From Rhodoplanes sp. Z2-YC6860 (GTDB taxonomy: Bacteria; Pseudomonadota; Alphaproteobacteria; Rhizobiales; Xanthobacteraceae), in the NCBI RefSeq assembly GCF_001579845.1, contig NZ_CP007440.1, forward strand, positions 1,492,001 through 1,556,000: DNA of 64,000 nucleotides. The letters run 5' to 3'. Each line of letters begins with the position of its first letter. Positions within the stretch are counted from its first letter, which is position 1. Below the pieces are notes generated by a model. It did no database searches and had not been told where the DNA came from. It worked only from the letters and a program-made list of their open reading frames with translations. Of this stretch, positions 42,688 to 51,500 are shown piece by piece. A program made the position numbers and the translations under genes.

Positions 42688-43593
42688 ATGGACAAACTCG
42701 ACGCCATGAGCGCCTTCGCCCGCGTGGTCGCCGCCGGCAGCTACGCCGAGGCCGCGCGCCGGATGGGACTGACGCGGTCGGCGGTGAGCAAGGCGGTCAC
42801 CGAACTCGAGCAGCTTCTTGGCGTGCGGCTTCTCGATCGCACCACGCGCCGCGTCACGCCGACCGAGGCGGGCCGCGTCTATTACGAGCGCGTCACAGGA
42901 ATCCTCTCGGACGTCGAGAGCACCGAGAGCGCGGTGTCGCGGCTGCATGACGAGCCGAAGGGACAGCTCAAGATCAATGCGCCGATGTCGTTCGGGACGC
43001 TTTATCTCGGCCCCGCCATCGCCGAGTTCATGGTGGCCTATGCGGATTTGCGCGTCGAGCTCATTCTCAACGACCGCTTCATCGATCCGATCGAGGAGGG
43101 TGTCGACATCACGGTGCGCATCGCCGCATTGCCGGACTCAAGCCTGATCGCGCGAAAGCTCGCGCCGGCGCGGCGTGTGCTCGCGGCCTCGCCCGCTTAC
43201 TTGAAGGCACACGGCGTGCCGAAGGCGCCGGGCGATCTCGTCCATCACCGGGCTTTGAGCTTCGGCCACTCTCAGGCGGCACAGCGCTTCGAGTTGACGC
43301 AGAACGGTGAGACGCTGTCGGTGCCGGTCACGTCGTGCCTGTGTTCGAACAACGGCGACGTGCTGCGCGCCGCGGCGCTGAACGGCAACGGCATCGTGCT
43401 GCTGCCGACGTTCCTGATCGGCCCGGATATCGCGGCCAAGAAGCTCGCCGTGGTGCTGCCGGACTTCGAGCCGACCGGGCTCGGCATCTATGCGGTCTAC
43501 GCACCGAACCGCTATCTCGCGGCCAAGACCCGCGTGTTCATCGATTTCCTGGCCGAGCGGTTTGGGCCGCAGCCGGTGTGGGACCGGTTTTAG
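42688..43593 (+). CDS. LysR-family transcriptional regulator
   Basis: The 301-residue protein starts at ATG 42688. The helix-turn-helix is AFARVVAAGSYAEAARRMGLTRSAVSKAVTELEQLLGVRLLDRTTRRV; the effector domain begins GQLKINAPMSFGTLYLGP. This form (KLDAMSAF, RTTRRVTPTEAG) is the CrgA-like subgroup. It is divergent from the pirin-isochorismatase pair and is their likely regulator. It ends 5 bp before the convergent beta-lactamase gene. Confidence 0.92.
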   Translation: MDKLDAMSAFARVVAAGSYAEAARRMGLTRSAVSKAVTELEQLLGVRLLDRTTRRVTPTEAGRVYYERVTGILSDVESTESAVSRLHDEPKGQLKINAPMSFGTLYLGPAIAEFMVAYADLRVELILNDRFIDPIEEGVDITVRIAALPDSSLIARKLAPARRVLAASPAYLKAHGVPKAPGDLVHHRALSFGHSQAAQRFELTQNGETLSVPVTSCLCSNNGDVLRAAALNGNGIVLLPTFLIGPDIAAKKLAVVLPDFEPTGLGIYAVYAPNRYLAAKTRVFIDFLAERFGPQPVWDRF

Positions 43594-43598
43594 TCCTG

Positions 43599-44489
43599 TC
43601 AGCTCCGCTTGCCGCTCGACACAATCGCACGGCCGACAGCGGCAAGAGTCGCGTTGCGGTTTTCCGCCGATGCCTGCGTGCCGGTGAGATAGATGGTCAC
43701 CACGATCGGCGCGCCGCCGTCCGGCGGCCACAGCACGCCGATATCGTTCGTGGTGCCGCGCTCGCCCGAGCCGGTCTTGTCGCCGGTGCGCCAGCCGGCC
43801 GGCAGTCCGGCGCGGACCCGCGTGTCGCCGGTCTTGTTGGCCAGAAGCCATTTGGTGAGCTGGTCCTTCGAGCCTGCCGACAGCGCGTCGCCGAGCACGA
43901 GCTTCTGCACGTTGCCGAGCATCGAAAGCGGCGTCGTGGTATCGCGTGGGTCGCTGGGCAGGGCCTCGTTCAGCTCGGTCTCGAAACGATCGAGCCGGGT
44001 CATGGAATCGCCGAGCGTGCGCGCGAAATCCGTGATGCCTTTCGGCCCGCTGAGGCTCTTGAGAATGAGATTGCCGGCGGTGTTGTCGCTCACCGTCATC
44101 GCGGCTTCGCAGATCTCGGCGAGCGTCATGCCGTCGCCGCCGACGTGCTTCTCGGTGATGGGCGAATTGGCCACGATGTCCTTGGCCGAAAACACGATGC
44201 GGCGCTCGAGCTTCTCCTGGCCGCCGTCGACGCGCTTGAGCACCGCGGCCGCGCCGAGCAGCTTGAACGTGCTGCACATCGGGAAGCGCTCGTCGCCGCG
44301 ATGATCGACGCGTGCGCCGGAGCCCGTGTCCAGCACCGCGACGCCAAGCCTGCCGCCGCTTTCAAGCTCGATGCGGGTCAGTTCTGCCTTGAGCGTATCC
44401 GGCAGGCCGGCCTGCGCGCGGTTCGCCCCCAACAGCCCAAAGCCCGCCAGCGCGGCTGCGCCGGCGATCACATCCCGTCGTGTGGTCAT
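43599..44489 (-). CDS. bla: class A beta-lactamase, Tat-exported
   Basis: The 296-residue protein has all active-site motifs: S73-T-F-K76, S134-D-N136, the omega-loop E170-x-x-L-N and K238-T-G. A twin-arginine signal MTTRRDVIAGAAALAGFGLLG precedes it, which is common for chromosomal class A enzymes of alphaproteobacteria and actinobacteria. Cys72 occupies the Ambler 69 position seen in some class A enzymes, but the partner Cys238 of carbapenemases is absent (GSG). It hydrolyses beta-lactams in the periplasm; the spectrum cannot be judged. No ampR-like gene is adjacent; the convergent LysR is a CrgA type. Confidence 0.94.
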   Translation of the reverse strand: MTTRRDVIAGAAALAGFGLLGANRAQAGLPDTLKAELTRIELESGGRLGVAVLDTGSGARVDHRGDERFPMCSTFKLLGAAAVLKRVDGGQEKLERRIVFSAKDIVANSPITEKHVGGDGMTLAEICEAAMTVSDNTAGNLILKSLSGPKGITDFARTLGDSMTRLDRFETELNEALPSDPRDTTTPLSMLGNVQKLVLGDALSAGSKDQLTKWLLANKTGDTRVRAGLPAGWRTGDKTGSGERGTTNDIGVLWPPDGGAPIVVTIYLTGTQASAENRNATLAAVGRAIVSSGKRS

Positions 44490-44594
44490 GGTTTCCCCGT
44501 CGTGCGCCGCGGCTTCGCGGCGCGCGTATGTGCGACAACAACCTTGGCGGAAGTGTGAGGCGGCGGGCGGTGCGATCGTGGCGGATGTCGAAAG

Positions 44595-45584
44595 CTATTT
44601 CGGCGGTTCGGCGGTGGCCTTCAGGATCGGTTCCCAGCGTTCGATTTCGCTTTTGACATAGGCATCGAACGCGGCCGGGTTGCGCTCGGCCTTGCCGGGG
44701 ATCGAGCCGCCGAGTGCGTTGATCTTCATCCGCACACCCGGATCGTCCAGCGCCTTGTCGAGCGCGTCCGCGAGCTTCGTCACGACCGGCGCCGGCAGCC
44801 CCTTGGGTCCGAAGATGCCGGCCCAGATGCTCATGACGTAGCTCACGCCCATCTCGGTGGCGGTGGGGAGTTCCGGCAGCGAGGCGAGCCGCTCGGCGGC
44901 CGCCACCGCGTAGGCTTTGACGGTGCCGGACTTGATCTGTTCGATCACGCTGACCGACTGCTCGCAGAAGAAATCGACGTGTCCGCCGATCATATCGTTC
45001 ATCGCGGGATTGCTGCCGCGGTAGGCCACAAGCGTGGGCTTGATGCCGGTCGCGGCGTTGAACAAAAGACACGCCATGTGCGACGACGAGCCGATGCCGC
45101 CATGGGCCTCCTTGAAGCCGTTGCCCTGCTCCTTGAGGTCGGCGACGAAATCGTGGAGATCCTTCGCAGGGAAATCCTTACGAGCCACGATGATCGGCGG
45201 CGAATGCGCGGTCGGTCCGATCGGCGTGAAGTCGAGCGGGTTGTAGCGGATGTTCGGCGTCAGCACCGGCGCGGCGACATGCGAGCCCATGCTGCCGGCG
45301 AGCAGCGTGTAGCCGTCGGCCGGTGCGGTCGCGACGCGGCCGCTGCCGATCACGCCGCCCGCGCCGCCGACATTCTCGATCACCATCGATTGGCCGAGCG
45401 TCCTTGCCATCTGGTCGGTGACGATGCGCGCGATGACATCGCTTGGGCCGCCGGCCGGGAACGGCACGATCACCGTGATGGAATGGCTGGGATAGTCCTG
45501 GGCCTGTGTGGTTGCCGGGAAAGCCAGCAAAGTGGCGAGTGCGCCGGCGGCCCAAATCACCGAGAATCCGAAACGGGACTTCAT
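44595..45584 (-). CDS. orphan Bug/TctC-family substrate-binding protein
   Basis: The 329-residue periplasmic protein has a signal peptide ending near TQAQ and the Bug motifs ITVIVPFPAGGPSDVIARIV, VIENVGGAGGVIGSGRVA, ADGYTLLAGSMGSH and the C-terminal AFDAYVKSEIERWEPILKA. No tctA/tctB gene adjoins it, as is usual for the many orphan Bug proteins. The ligand is unknown. Confidence 0.9.
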   Translation of the reverse strand: MKSRFGFSVIWAAGALATLLAFPATTQAQDYPSHSITVIVPFPAGGPSDVIARIVTDQMARTLGQSMVIENVGGAGGVIGSGRVATAPADGYTLLAGSMGSHVAAPVLTPNIRYNPLDFTPIGPTAHSPPIIVARKDFPAKDLHDFVADLKEQGNGFKEAHGGIGSSSHMACLLFNAATGIKPTLVAYRGSNPAMNDMIGGHVDFFCEQSVSVIEQIKSGTVKAYAVAAAERLASLPELPTATEMGVSYVMSIWAGIFGPKGLPAPVVTKLADALDKALDDPGVRMKINALGGSIPGKAERNPAAFDAYVKSEIERWEPILKATAEPPK

Positions 45585-45608
45585 CGTCTCCTCCGCTTGT
45601 TCTCGATG

Positions 45609-45740
45609 ACCCCCACCTCATTCCTCCCCCTTTCAGGGGGAGGAAGGTCGTGCGGCACGTTTCTCCCAAACCTTCATCGAGCGGGATTCGTGCCGCGATT
45701 GCTCCCTCCCCCTGAAAGGGGGAGGGTCGGGGTGGGGGTC
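45609..45740. repeat. inverted repeat pair (CCTCCCCCT type)
   Basis: GACCCCCACCTC-x-CCTCCCCCTTTCAGGGGGAGG at 45609-45646 returns inverted as CCTCCCCCTGAAAGGGGGAGGG-x-GGGGTGGGGGTC at 45706-45740. Each half also has a short hairpin. It separates the Bug gene from the Gfo/Idh/MocA gene upstream. Confidence 0.7.
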
Positions 45741-45745
45741 ATGTT

Positions 45746-46750
45746 TCAATCGTTCTTCAAAACCTCCGCCACCTCGACGCGCCGGCCTTCGCGTGCCGAC
45801 AGGATGCCTGCGCGCACGACCGCCAATGACTCCGTCGCGTATTCGCCGCCGACCTCGGGCTTGGGTCCGCCGCGCACGGCCGCGGCAAACTCTTCCAGCT
45901 CTTCGACGAACGTGTCGTTCTTCGCGGTCGAGACCGGCGCGGGCTTGTCCTCGCCTCGTTTGAGCAGCCGCAGCCCGCCATGCATGTCGTAATAGGCGGT
46001 GGCGTCCTTGCCGTAGATGTTCATCAGGTAATATTCCGACGCGGAGGCGTAGCTCGCGTTCAGCGTCGACAGCGCGCCGCTCTCGTGTTCGAGAATGAGG
46101 CTCGCGACATCGGGGTTGTCACCGGGCAGCACGAGCTGCGCGAACTGCCCGCGCACAGCTTTGACCGGCCCCATCAGATAGGTCAGCACGTCGGTGTAGT
46201 GGATGCCGATCTGCAGCATCACACCGCCCGGCATGCCGGCGGCCTGATACCGCCACGAGCTGAGATCGATCTTGCCGAGCCGGTCGCGGCTGATATTGGC
46301 TTCGGCATTGACCAGCTTGCCGAACAAGCCGGCCTCGATCTGCTTCTTCACCCAGCGGAAATGGCTCTCGCGCCGGCGTTGATAGCCCATCCCCAGGATG
46401 ACGCCGGCTTTGCGGCACACCTCGGTGATGGCGCGTCCTTCGGACACGCTGTTGGCGATTGGCTTGTCGAGGAACACATGCTTGCCGGCCGCGGCTGCAG
46501 CGCTGGTGGTCGCCAGATGCACGTCGTTTGGCGTGGTGTTGATGATCGCTTCGATCGAACGGTCGGCCAGCACGTCGTCATAACTCGCGATCGGCTTGCA
46601 GCCGTATTTCTTGGCAAACGCCAAGCGCTTGTCTTCGGAGCGCGTATGACAGGCGACGATCTCGATCTTGTCCGAGCGCTTCATGGCGTCGGCGAGCACA
46701 TCCGACCACCAGCCCATTCCAATGCACGCGACGCGAACAGGAGTTGCCAT
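45746..46750 (-). CDS. Gfo/Idh/MocA-family oxidoreductase
   Basis: The 334-residue protein has the NAD(P) Rossmann motif RVACIGMGWWSDVLADAM, TTPNDVH, the catalytic-Lys region VFLDKPIANS (EKP-like), and the C-terminal alpha/beta domain with GGVMLQIGIHYTDVLTYLMGP (H in the active-site helix). Such enzymes oxidise or reduce sugars, inositols or other polyols. ATG 46750 is 5 bp from the glcG-like gene stop, so the two are co-transcribed. Confidence 0.9.
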   Translation of the reverse strand: MATPVRVACIGMGWWSDVLADAMKRSDKIEIVACHTRSEDKRLAFAKKYGCKPIASYDDVLADRSIEAIINTTPNDVHLATTSAAAAAGKHVFLDKPIANSVSEGRAITEVCRKAGVILGMGYQRRRESHFRWVKKQIEAGLFGKLVNAEANISRDRLGKIDLSSWRYQAAGMPGGVMLQIGIHYTDVLTYLMGPVKAVRGQFAQLVLPGDNPDVASLILEHESGALSTLNASYASASEYYLMNIYGKDATAYYDMHGGLRLLKRGEDKPAPVSTAKNDTFVEELEEFAAAVRGGPKPEVGGEYATESLAVVRAGILSAREGRRVEVAEVLKND

Positions 46751-46755
46751 TGCGG

Positions 46756-47196
46756 TCACTTCCAGCTCGCGCCGATAGATTCGACCGCGGCCTGGGCGAT
46801 CCTCTGGTCGGTCTGCCAGTCGCCGCCGCTGACGCCGACGCCGCCGATGCACTCGCCATCGCTGAGGATCGGCACGCCGCCCTCCATGGCGGTCCAGCGC
46901 TCGGGGCCTGCCGCGAGTGCGAGCCCGATCGCATGTGTCACATCAAGGTCCTGGCCCACTGCGCCTTTGGCGGTGGTCGGCCGCTTGTTGGACGCCGCGC
47001 ACACCGCCTTGGTGGTGCAGGAATGCAGCGTGTGAAACCGGCCGCCGTCCATCCGCTCCAGGATCACGACGTGTCCGCCGGCATCGACGATGCAGCACGC
47101 GATGGCGATGCCCGCCTTGCGGGCTTCGTCGACGGCAACGGCCATCATTTTCTTGGCGCCGTCGTGGGTCAGGCGCTTGGTGTCGGCAATGTACAT
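46756..47196 (-). CDS. GlcG/HbpS-family protein (DUF336)
   Basis: The 146-residue protein matches the GlcG/HbpS fold: AKKMMAVAVDEARKAGIAIACCIVDAGGHVVILERMDG, STKAVCAA-like TTKAVCAASNKRPT and the end GGVPILSDGECIGGVGVSGGDWQTDQRIAQAAVE. Members bind haem or cobalamin-like ligands or are linked to glycolate and polyol breakdown; exact role unknown. It is the first gene of a two-gene operon with the dehydrogenase. Confidence 0.88.
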   Translation of the reverse strand: MYIADTKRLTHDGAKKMMAVAVDEARKAGIAIACCIVDAGGHVVILERMDGGRFHTLHSCTTKAVCAASNKRPTTAKGAVGQDLDVTHAIGLALAAGPERWTAMEGGVPILSDGECIGGVGVSGGDWQTDQRIAQAAVESIGASWK

Positions 47197-47337
47197 GGCG
47201 TTCCCGGTTTTGAGAGACGCCCAAATTCTGCGTTATGCGGCACCGGCCATCAAGGCGGTGCGGGGGCTGGTCTTAAACGAAGGCGCCGCTCCCCGCGAAG
47301 GGAACGGCGCCAGCATGGCCGGCACACGGAAGCCCGG

Positions 47338-47604
47338 TCACGCCTTCTCCATGCACCCCGAGATGAAGAACCAGCGGTCGTCGCCGGTCAGGCCCTTCTT
47401 CTTCACCTCGGCGCGGCAGGCCTTGAGCTTCGGCCGGTTGGCCTTCCACTTCGCCCGCATCTCCTTGATCTTCTCGCGCGTCAGCGTGAGCCTGGATTTT
47501 TTCGGTTCGGGCGCGGGCGCAGCCGTCTGAGCCAGCGCCGGTACAGCGATGATCGTGGCCGACAGCAAGACTGCGGCCACTGTGGTGATCCTGGTTCGAA
47601 ACAT
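47338..47604 (-). CDS. small secreted PsiF-repeat-like protein
   Basis: The 88-residue protein starts at ATG 47604. It has a signal peptide (VAAVLLSATIIAVPALAQ), a Pro/Ala linker, a basic helix and one PsiF-like unit LKACRAEVKKKGLTGDDRWFFISGCM with its two cysteines. PsiF is a phosphate-starvation-induced periplasmic protein of unknown function in E. coli. It starts 23 bp after the MFS gene stop and is probably its operon partner. Confidence 0.7.
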   Translation of the reverse strand: MFRTRITTVAAVLLSATIIAVPALAQTAAPAPEPKKSRLTLTREKIKEMRAKWKANRPKLKACRAEVKKKGLTGDDRWFFISGCMEKA

Positions 47605-47627
47605 TTTGATCTTTCCCGGTTCGTCGA

Positions 47628-49283
47628 TCAGAGAATGCGGATTGCGCTCTTGAGCGTGAGCCATATGCCCCAGCACAGCGGAATGCCGACAAAGGCCCAG
47701 AACAGCGCGGCCTGGGCGTCGAATCCGCCCTTGCCGATGCCGAACGAGCCCGACGGCGTGCCGGCCTGGTTCTGGGCGCTGGCGGCCTGCAGCTTCGCCA
47801 CCTCGTCGGCGCTCATGTGCCACTTCGGGTCCACGGGTTTGACGAGATAGTTGCAGATCAGGCCTGCGACCAGCATGGCGCACAGCACATACATCGTCGA
47901 ATTGTAGAGCTGGTCGCGCGGCACGCCAGCGGCGAGCTGAAATTCGCGCAGATAGTTCACCACCACCGGGCCGATGATTCCGGCAGTCGACCACGCGGTG
48001 AGCAACCGGCCGTGAATCGCGCCGACGAACTGCGTCCCGAACATGTCAGCGAGGTACGCTGGCACGGTGGCGAAGCCGCCGCCATACATCGACAGGATGA
48101 TGCCGAAGGCGAGCACGAACAGCGCCTTGCTGCCGATCGAGGCGAAGAACGGCGCCGACGCGTAGAGCGCGATGCCGAGGATGAAGAACGTATAGTAGGT
48201 GTTCTTGCGCCCAATGTAGTCCGACAGCGACGCCCAGAAGAACCGGCCTGCGATGTTGAACAGCGACAGCAGGCCGGCGAAGCCCGCGGCGATCGCCGCG
48301 ATCTGGGTGCGCTGCTCAGGTGTGAGGGCGTTGAACTTCACTCCAACCTGGCCAATCAGACTGCCGGCGAAAATCTCCTGCAGCATCGGCGAGGCCATAC
48401 CGATCACGCCGATGCCGGCCGATACGTTCAGGCACAGCACCCACCAGATCAGCCAGAACTGTGGTGTCTTGTGCGCGTCCTTCAGGTGCACGTTGTACTG
48501 CGAGATCATCGCGTTCGATGCGGCCGGCGGCGTCCAGCCGTCCGGGCGCCAGCCTGCCGGCGGCAGCCGGTAGCGGAACGCACCGATCATCATGAAGCAG
48601 AAGTAGATCGCGGCCATCGCGACGAAGGTCTGCCAGACGCCGACTGAGGTGGACGTCTTGAAGGTGTTCATCAGAATGTCGGCGAGCGGTGCGCCGATCA
48701 TAGCGCCGCCGCCGAAGCCCATGATCGCCATGCCGGTCGCCATGCCGCGCCGGTCGGGAAACCACTTCACCAGCGTCGACACCGGTGAGATGTAGCCGAG
48801 ACCCAGCCCGATGCCGCCGATCACGCCGGCACCGAGCCACATCAGCCAGAGCTGGTGGGCGTAGACGCCGAGCGCCCCGAGCAGCAGCCCGCCGCACCAG
48901 CACAGCGCTGCGACGACACCCGCCTTGCGCGGGCCGACGCGCTCCAGCCAGCCGCCCCAGATCGCGGCCGCAATGCCGAGCAGCACGAAAAACAGTGTGA
49001 ACATCCAGCCGAGGCTTGCGACGCGCCAGTCGCAGGAGGTGGTGAAGAGTTCCTGCCACAAGGTGATGTCGGGACATGCCTTGGTCTGCGTCAGGCCGAT
49101 CGAGCGCGACAGCGGCAGCCAGAACACGCTGAAGCCATAGGCCATGCCGATGCACAGATGAATGCAGAGCGCGGCCGGGGGCACCAGCCAGCGGTTGAAC
49201 CCGGCCTTGGCGATGATGCGCTCGCGGTCGAGCAGGCCGGTCGTGGTGCCCACACCGGGCATGGCTTGTCCTACGGCAGTCAT
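47628..49283 (-). CDS. MFS transporter, oxalate/formate antiporter (OFA) family
   Basis: The 551-residue carrier starts at ATG 49283. It has about 12 membrane helices, including HLCIGMAYGFSVFWLPLS (a typical OFA first helix), WMFTLFFVLLGIAAAIWGGWLERVGPRKAG, GLGLGYISPVSTLVKWFPDRRGMATGMAIMGFGGGAMIGAP, and AGRFFWASLSDYIGRKNTYY. These match OxlT-like proteins. The long loop after helix 6 and the C-terminal extension with an extra hydrophobic segment are larger than in OxlT. Given oxc-frc and fdh in the window, oxalate or formate is the likely substrate (inference). A CGATAG-N7-CTATCA site lies 90 bp upstream. Confidence 0.9.
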   Translation of the reverse strand: MTAVGQAMPGVGTTTGLLDRERIIAKAGFNRWLVPPAALCIHLCIGMAYGFSVFWLPLSRSIGLTQTKACPDITLWQELFTTSCDWRVASLGWMFTLFFVLLGIAAAIWGGWLERVGPRKAGVVAALCWCGGLLLGALGVYAHQLWLMWLGAGVIGGIGLGLGYISPVSTLVKWFPDRRGMATGMAIMGFGGGAMIGAPLADILMNTFKTSTSVGVWQTFVAMAAIYFCFMMIGAFRYRLPPAGWRPDGWTPPAASNAMISQYNVHLKDAHKTPQFWLIWWVLCLNVSAGIGVIGMASPMLQEIFAGSLIGQVGVKFNALTPEQRTQIAAIAAGFAGLLSLFNIAGRFFWASLSDYIGRKNTYYTFFILGIALYASAPFFASIGSKALFVLAFGIILSMYGGGFATVPAYLADMFGTQFVGAIHGRLLTAWSTAGIIGPVVVNYLREFQLAAGVPRDQLYNSTMYVLCAMLVAGLICNYLVKPVDPKWHMSADEVAKLQAASAQNQAGTPSGSFGIGKGGFDAQAALFWAFVGIPLCWGIWLTLKSAIRIL

Positions 49284-49372
49284 GAGACGTCTCCCCGCTT
49301 TTGTTTGGTGTTCTTCGTGATAGAAAAACACCGGAGCGGGCTACCTTGAATCAAGGCAAAAATTTTATGTAT

Positions 49373-49391
49373 CGATAGTTTTTTCCTATCA
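49373..49391. promoter_or_regulatory. LysR-type operator candidate upstream of the OFA carrier
   Basis: CGATAG-TTTTTTC-CTATCA: a 5-bp GATAG/CTATC inverted repeat with 7-bp centre. The same arrangement occurs at 50455-50473 and, imperfectly, at 51501-51519. Confidence 0.6.
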
Positions 49392-49509
49392 ATATTTCAC
49401 AGGCCAGAACACGGCTTCTCGCAAACATCGATAAAATAAGGGCGCGAGCGGAGTCGGGCCGCCGCCACAATCCAATCGAAAAAACTGCCCCCGACTAAAG
49501 TCTAGGCAA

Positions 49510-50406
49510 TCAGTGCAGAAGTTCGGATGCTGTCAGCCGGGCCTGCGTGGCCAGCGCCGTGGCAAGCGGCGTCGTCAGTTCACGCTCCGGCATCACCAGG
49601 CCTACGGTGTGCACCGCCTCCGGCTCGACGATTGGGATGGCCCTGAGATCGCTCTCGTTGACCAGTGTCGACTGCGCAATCTTGTCGGGCACGATGCTGA
49701 CCCACGCGCCGGTTCGCACATGGGCGAACAGCACCGATATCGAGTCCGATTCGAGCATGATGCATGGATTCTCGCCGGTGCCGCGCAGCAGCCCCTCGAT
49801 GATGCGCCGGTTCTCGGTGTCGGGTGTGAGCAGGCACAGCTGCAGCCGCGAAACCATTTCCCAGGTTACCGTCTCGAGCAGGGCTAGTGATGAATCCTGC
49901 GTGGTCAAAAGCTGATAGCGCTCGCGATAAAGCGGAATAGCGCGGAAGCCGTTGGGTCTTGCCATGTCGACGTAGGTGACGGCCGCGTCGATATCGAGAT
50001 TTTCCAGAAGCGGCGGGATGTCGTGAGCGGGTCGCGACAGGATGGTGAACTGCACCCCCGGATGTCGCGCCGCAAGCGGCCCGGTCAGCCTCGCGCTCAT
50101 CGGGAGCGCGGCGGGGACGACGGCGATGCGCAGGCGGCCGGTGAGCCCGCGTTTCAGCGTGCTGATATCCTGCCGCATGGAGCGCGTGTCGCCGACGATG
50201 CGGCGCGCCCATTCCAGCGTGCGCTCGCCCTCGGCCGTGAGCCCGATGAAACGCGAGCCGCGCTGCACCAGCAGGACGCCGAGCGATTCTTCGAGTTGCT
50301 TCAGGCCGAGCGACAGCGACGGCTGCGACACGGCGCAGAGTTCGGCGGCGCGGCCGAAATGTTTCTCCTGGGCGAGCGCGATCAGGTATTCCAGTTTTTC
50401 GATCAT
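49510..50406 (-). CDS. LysR-family regulator (first of a tandem pair)
   Basis: The 298-residue protein begins MIEKLEYLIALAQEKHFGRAAELCAVSQPSLSLGLKQLEESLG, a LysR winged helix, and has the periplasmic-binding-like effector domain (LRIAVVPAALPMSARL; PLYRERYQLL; LCLLTPDTENRRIIEGLLR). It is clearly a paralogue of the next gene and both resemble the regulators found beside fds-type formate dehydrogenases. It lies between the OFA carrier and the fdh genes and has a perfect CGATAG-N7-CTATCG site 50 bp upstream. Confidence 0.92.
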   Translation of the reverse strand: MIEKLEYLIALAQEKHFGRAAELCAVSQPSLSLGLKQLEESLGVLLVQRGSRFIGLTAEGERTLEWARRIVGDTRSMRQDISTLKRGLTGRLRIAVVPAALPMSARLTGPLAARHPGVQFTILSRPAHDIPPLLENLDIDAAVTYVDMARPNGFRAIPLYRERYQLLTTQDSSLALLETVTWEMVSRLQLCLLTPDTENRRIIEGLLRGTGENPCIMLESDSISVLFAHVRTGAWVSIVPDKIAQSTLVNESDLRAIPIVEPEAVHTVGLVMPERELTTPLATALATQARLTASELLH

Positions 50407-50454
50407 GGAGTCCGTTCGAGGAGCATCCCGCTGGGCATCGGGCGCCGCTGGATT

Positions 50455-50473
50455 CGATAGTATCTGCCTATCG
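50455..50473. promoter_or_regulatory. LysR-type operator candidate upstream of the first lysR
   Basis: CGATAG-TATCTGC-CTATCG is an exact 6-bp inverted repeat with 7-bp centre, 49 bp before the lysR start at 50406. Confidence 0.65.
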
Positions 50474-50490
50474 GCTCAATCCAACGGTTA

Positions 50491-51414
50491 TTACGGCCGG
50501 GAACCCCTTGCTGCGACATTAAGACCGTCGAGCTGCGGCGCGAGCCGGCGTGCCTCCTCCACCAGCGCCGCTGTCGTGGGCATCATCGGCTCACGCGCCG
50601 GCGCAACGAGACCGATGGTCTGTACCGCTTCCGGATCGATGATCGGAATGGCGCGGATCGCGTCGGTGAACCCCAGCGTCTCGGCGAGCTTCGCCGGCAT
50701 GACGCTCGCCCAGCGGCCGGTCCGGACATGCGAGTAGAGCAGGATCATCGAATCCGATTCCAGCGTCGGACGCGACTCAACGCCGGCGCGCTGCAGCAGC
50801 CGGTCGATGATGCGGCGGTTTTGCATGTCGGGCGTGAGCAGGCAGAGCGGCACCTGCGCGACTTCGGCCCAGGTCACGGTCTGGCGGTCGCCGAGCGGCG
50901 CGTCGGCCGAGGTGAGCAGGCGATAGCGCTCGCGATAGAGCGGCACTGCGGTGACGTGGCCCAGTGGCTCGTTCTCGATGTAGGTGATGCCGGCGTCGAT
51001 CTCGAGATTGCCGAGCAGATCGAGCACCTCGATCGAGGTGCGCGAATAGATCGTGAAGCGCACGTTGGGGTGCTTCTCGCGATAGGGCGTGGTCAACGCC
51101 GCAACCATCGGCAGTGCGGTCGGGATCGCAGCGATACGCAACTGTCCGCTGAGGCCGTGGCGCAGCGCGTTGATCTCTTCGCGCATCGAGCGCGCGTCGC
51201 CGACAATGCGCCGTGCCCAGTCGAGGACGCGCTCGCCTTCCGGGGTGAAGCCTTGGAACCGCGAGCCGCGATTCACCAGCAGCACGCCCATCTGCTCTTC
51301 AAGCTGCTTCACGCCCGCCGACAGCGTCGGCTGCGTAACGCCGCAGGCCTCGGCGGCGCGGCCGAAGTGGTGCTCGCGAGCGAGCGCCAGGATGAAGTCG
51401 AGCTTGTCTAACAT
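50491..51414 (-). CDS. LysR-family regulator (second of a tandem pair), divergent from formate dehydrogenase genes
   Basis: The 307-residue protein starts MLDKLDFILALAREHHFGRAAEACGVTQPTLSAGVKQLEEQMG and aligns along its length with the gene at 49510 (RGSRF, EGERxLxWARRIVGD, PLYRERYRLLT, LCLLTPDMQNRRIIDRLLQ, LESDS). It is divergent from fdh with 173 bp between, the usual place for the regulator of an NAD-dependent formate dehydrogenase operon. Two candidate operators lie in that gap. Confidence 0.92.
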   Translation of the reverse strand: MLDKLDFILALAREHHFGRAAEACGVTQPTLSAGVKQLEEQMGVLLVNRGSRFQGFTPEGERVLDWARRIVGDARSMREEINALRHGLSGQLRIAAIPTALPMVAALTTPYREKHPNVRFTIYSRTSIEVLDLLGNLEIDAGITYIENEPLGHVTAVPLYRERYRLLTSADAPLGDRQTVTWAEVAQVPLCLLTPDMQNRRIIDRLLQRAGVESRPTLESDSMILLYSHVRTGRWASVMPAKLAETLGFTDAIRAIPIIDPEAVQTIGLVAPAREPMMPTTAALVEEARRLAPQLDGLNVAARGSRP

Positions 51415-51446
51415 GAGAAACGAAAACCGTTCCTAATCAACAGCTT

Positions 51447-51471
51447 AGTATCATAGGCCGCAAATGATACT
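51447..51471. promoter_or_regulatory. inverted repeat in the lysR/fdh divergent promoter
   Basis: AGTATCAT-AGGCCGCAA-ATGATACT is an exact 8-bp inverted repeat with 9-bp centre, 33 bp before the lysR start. It probably is the autoregulatory LysR site. Confidence 0.6.
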
Positions 51472-51500
51472 CAAGTCTCGCGTTGTAAACAGGGGCCGCG

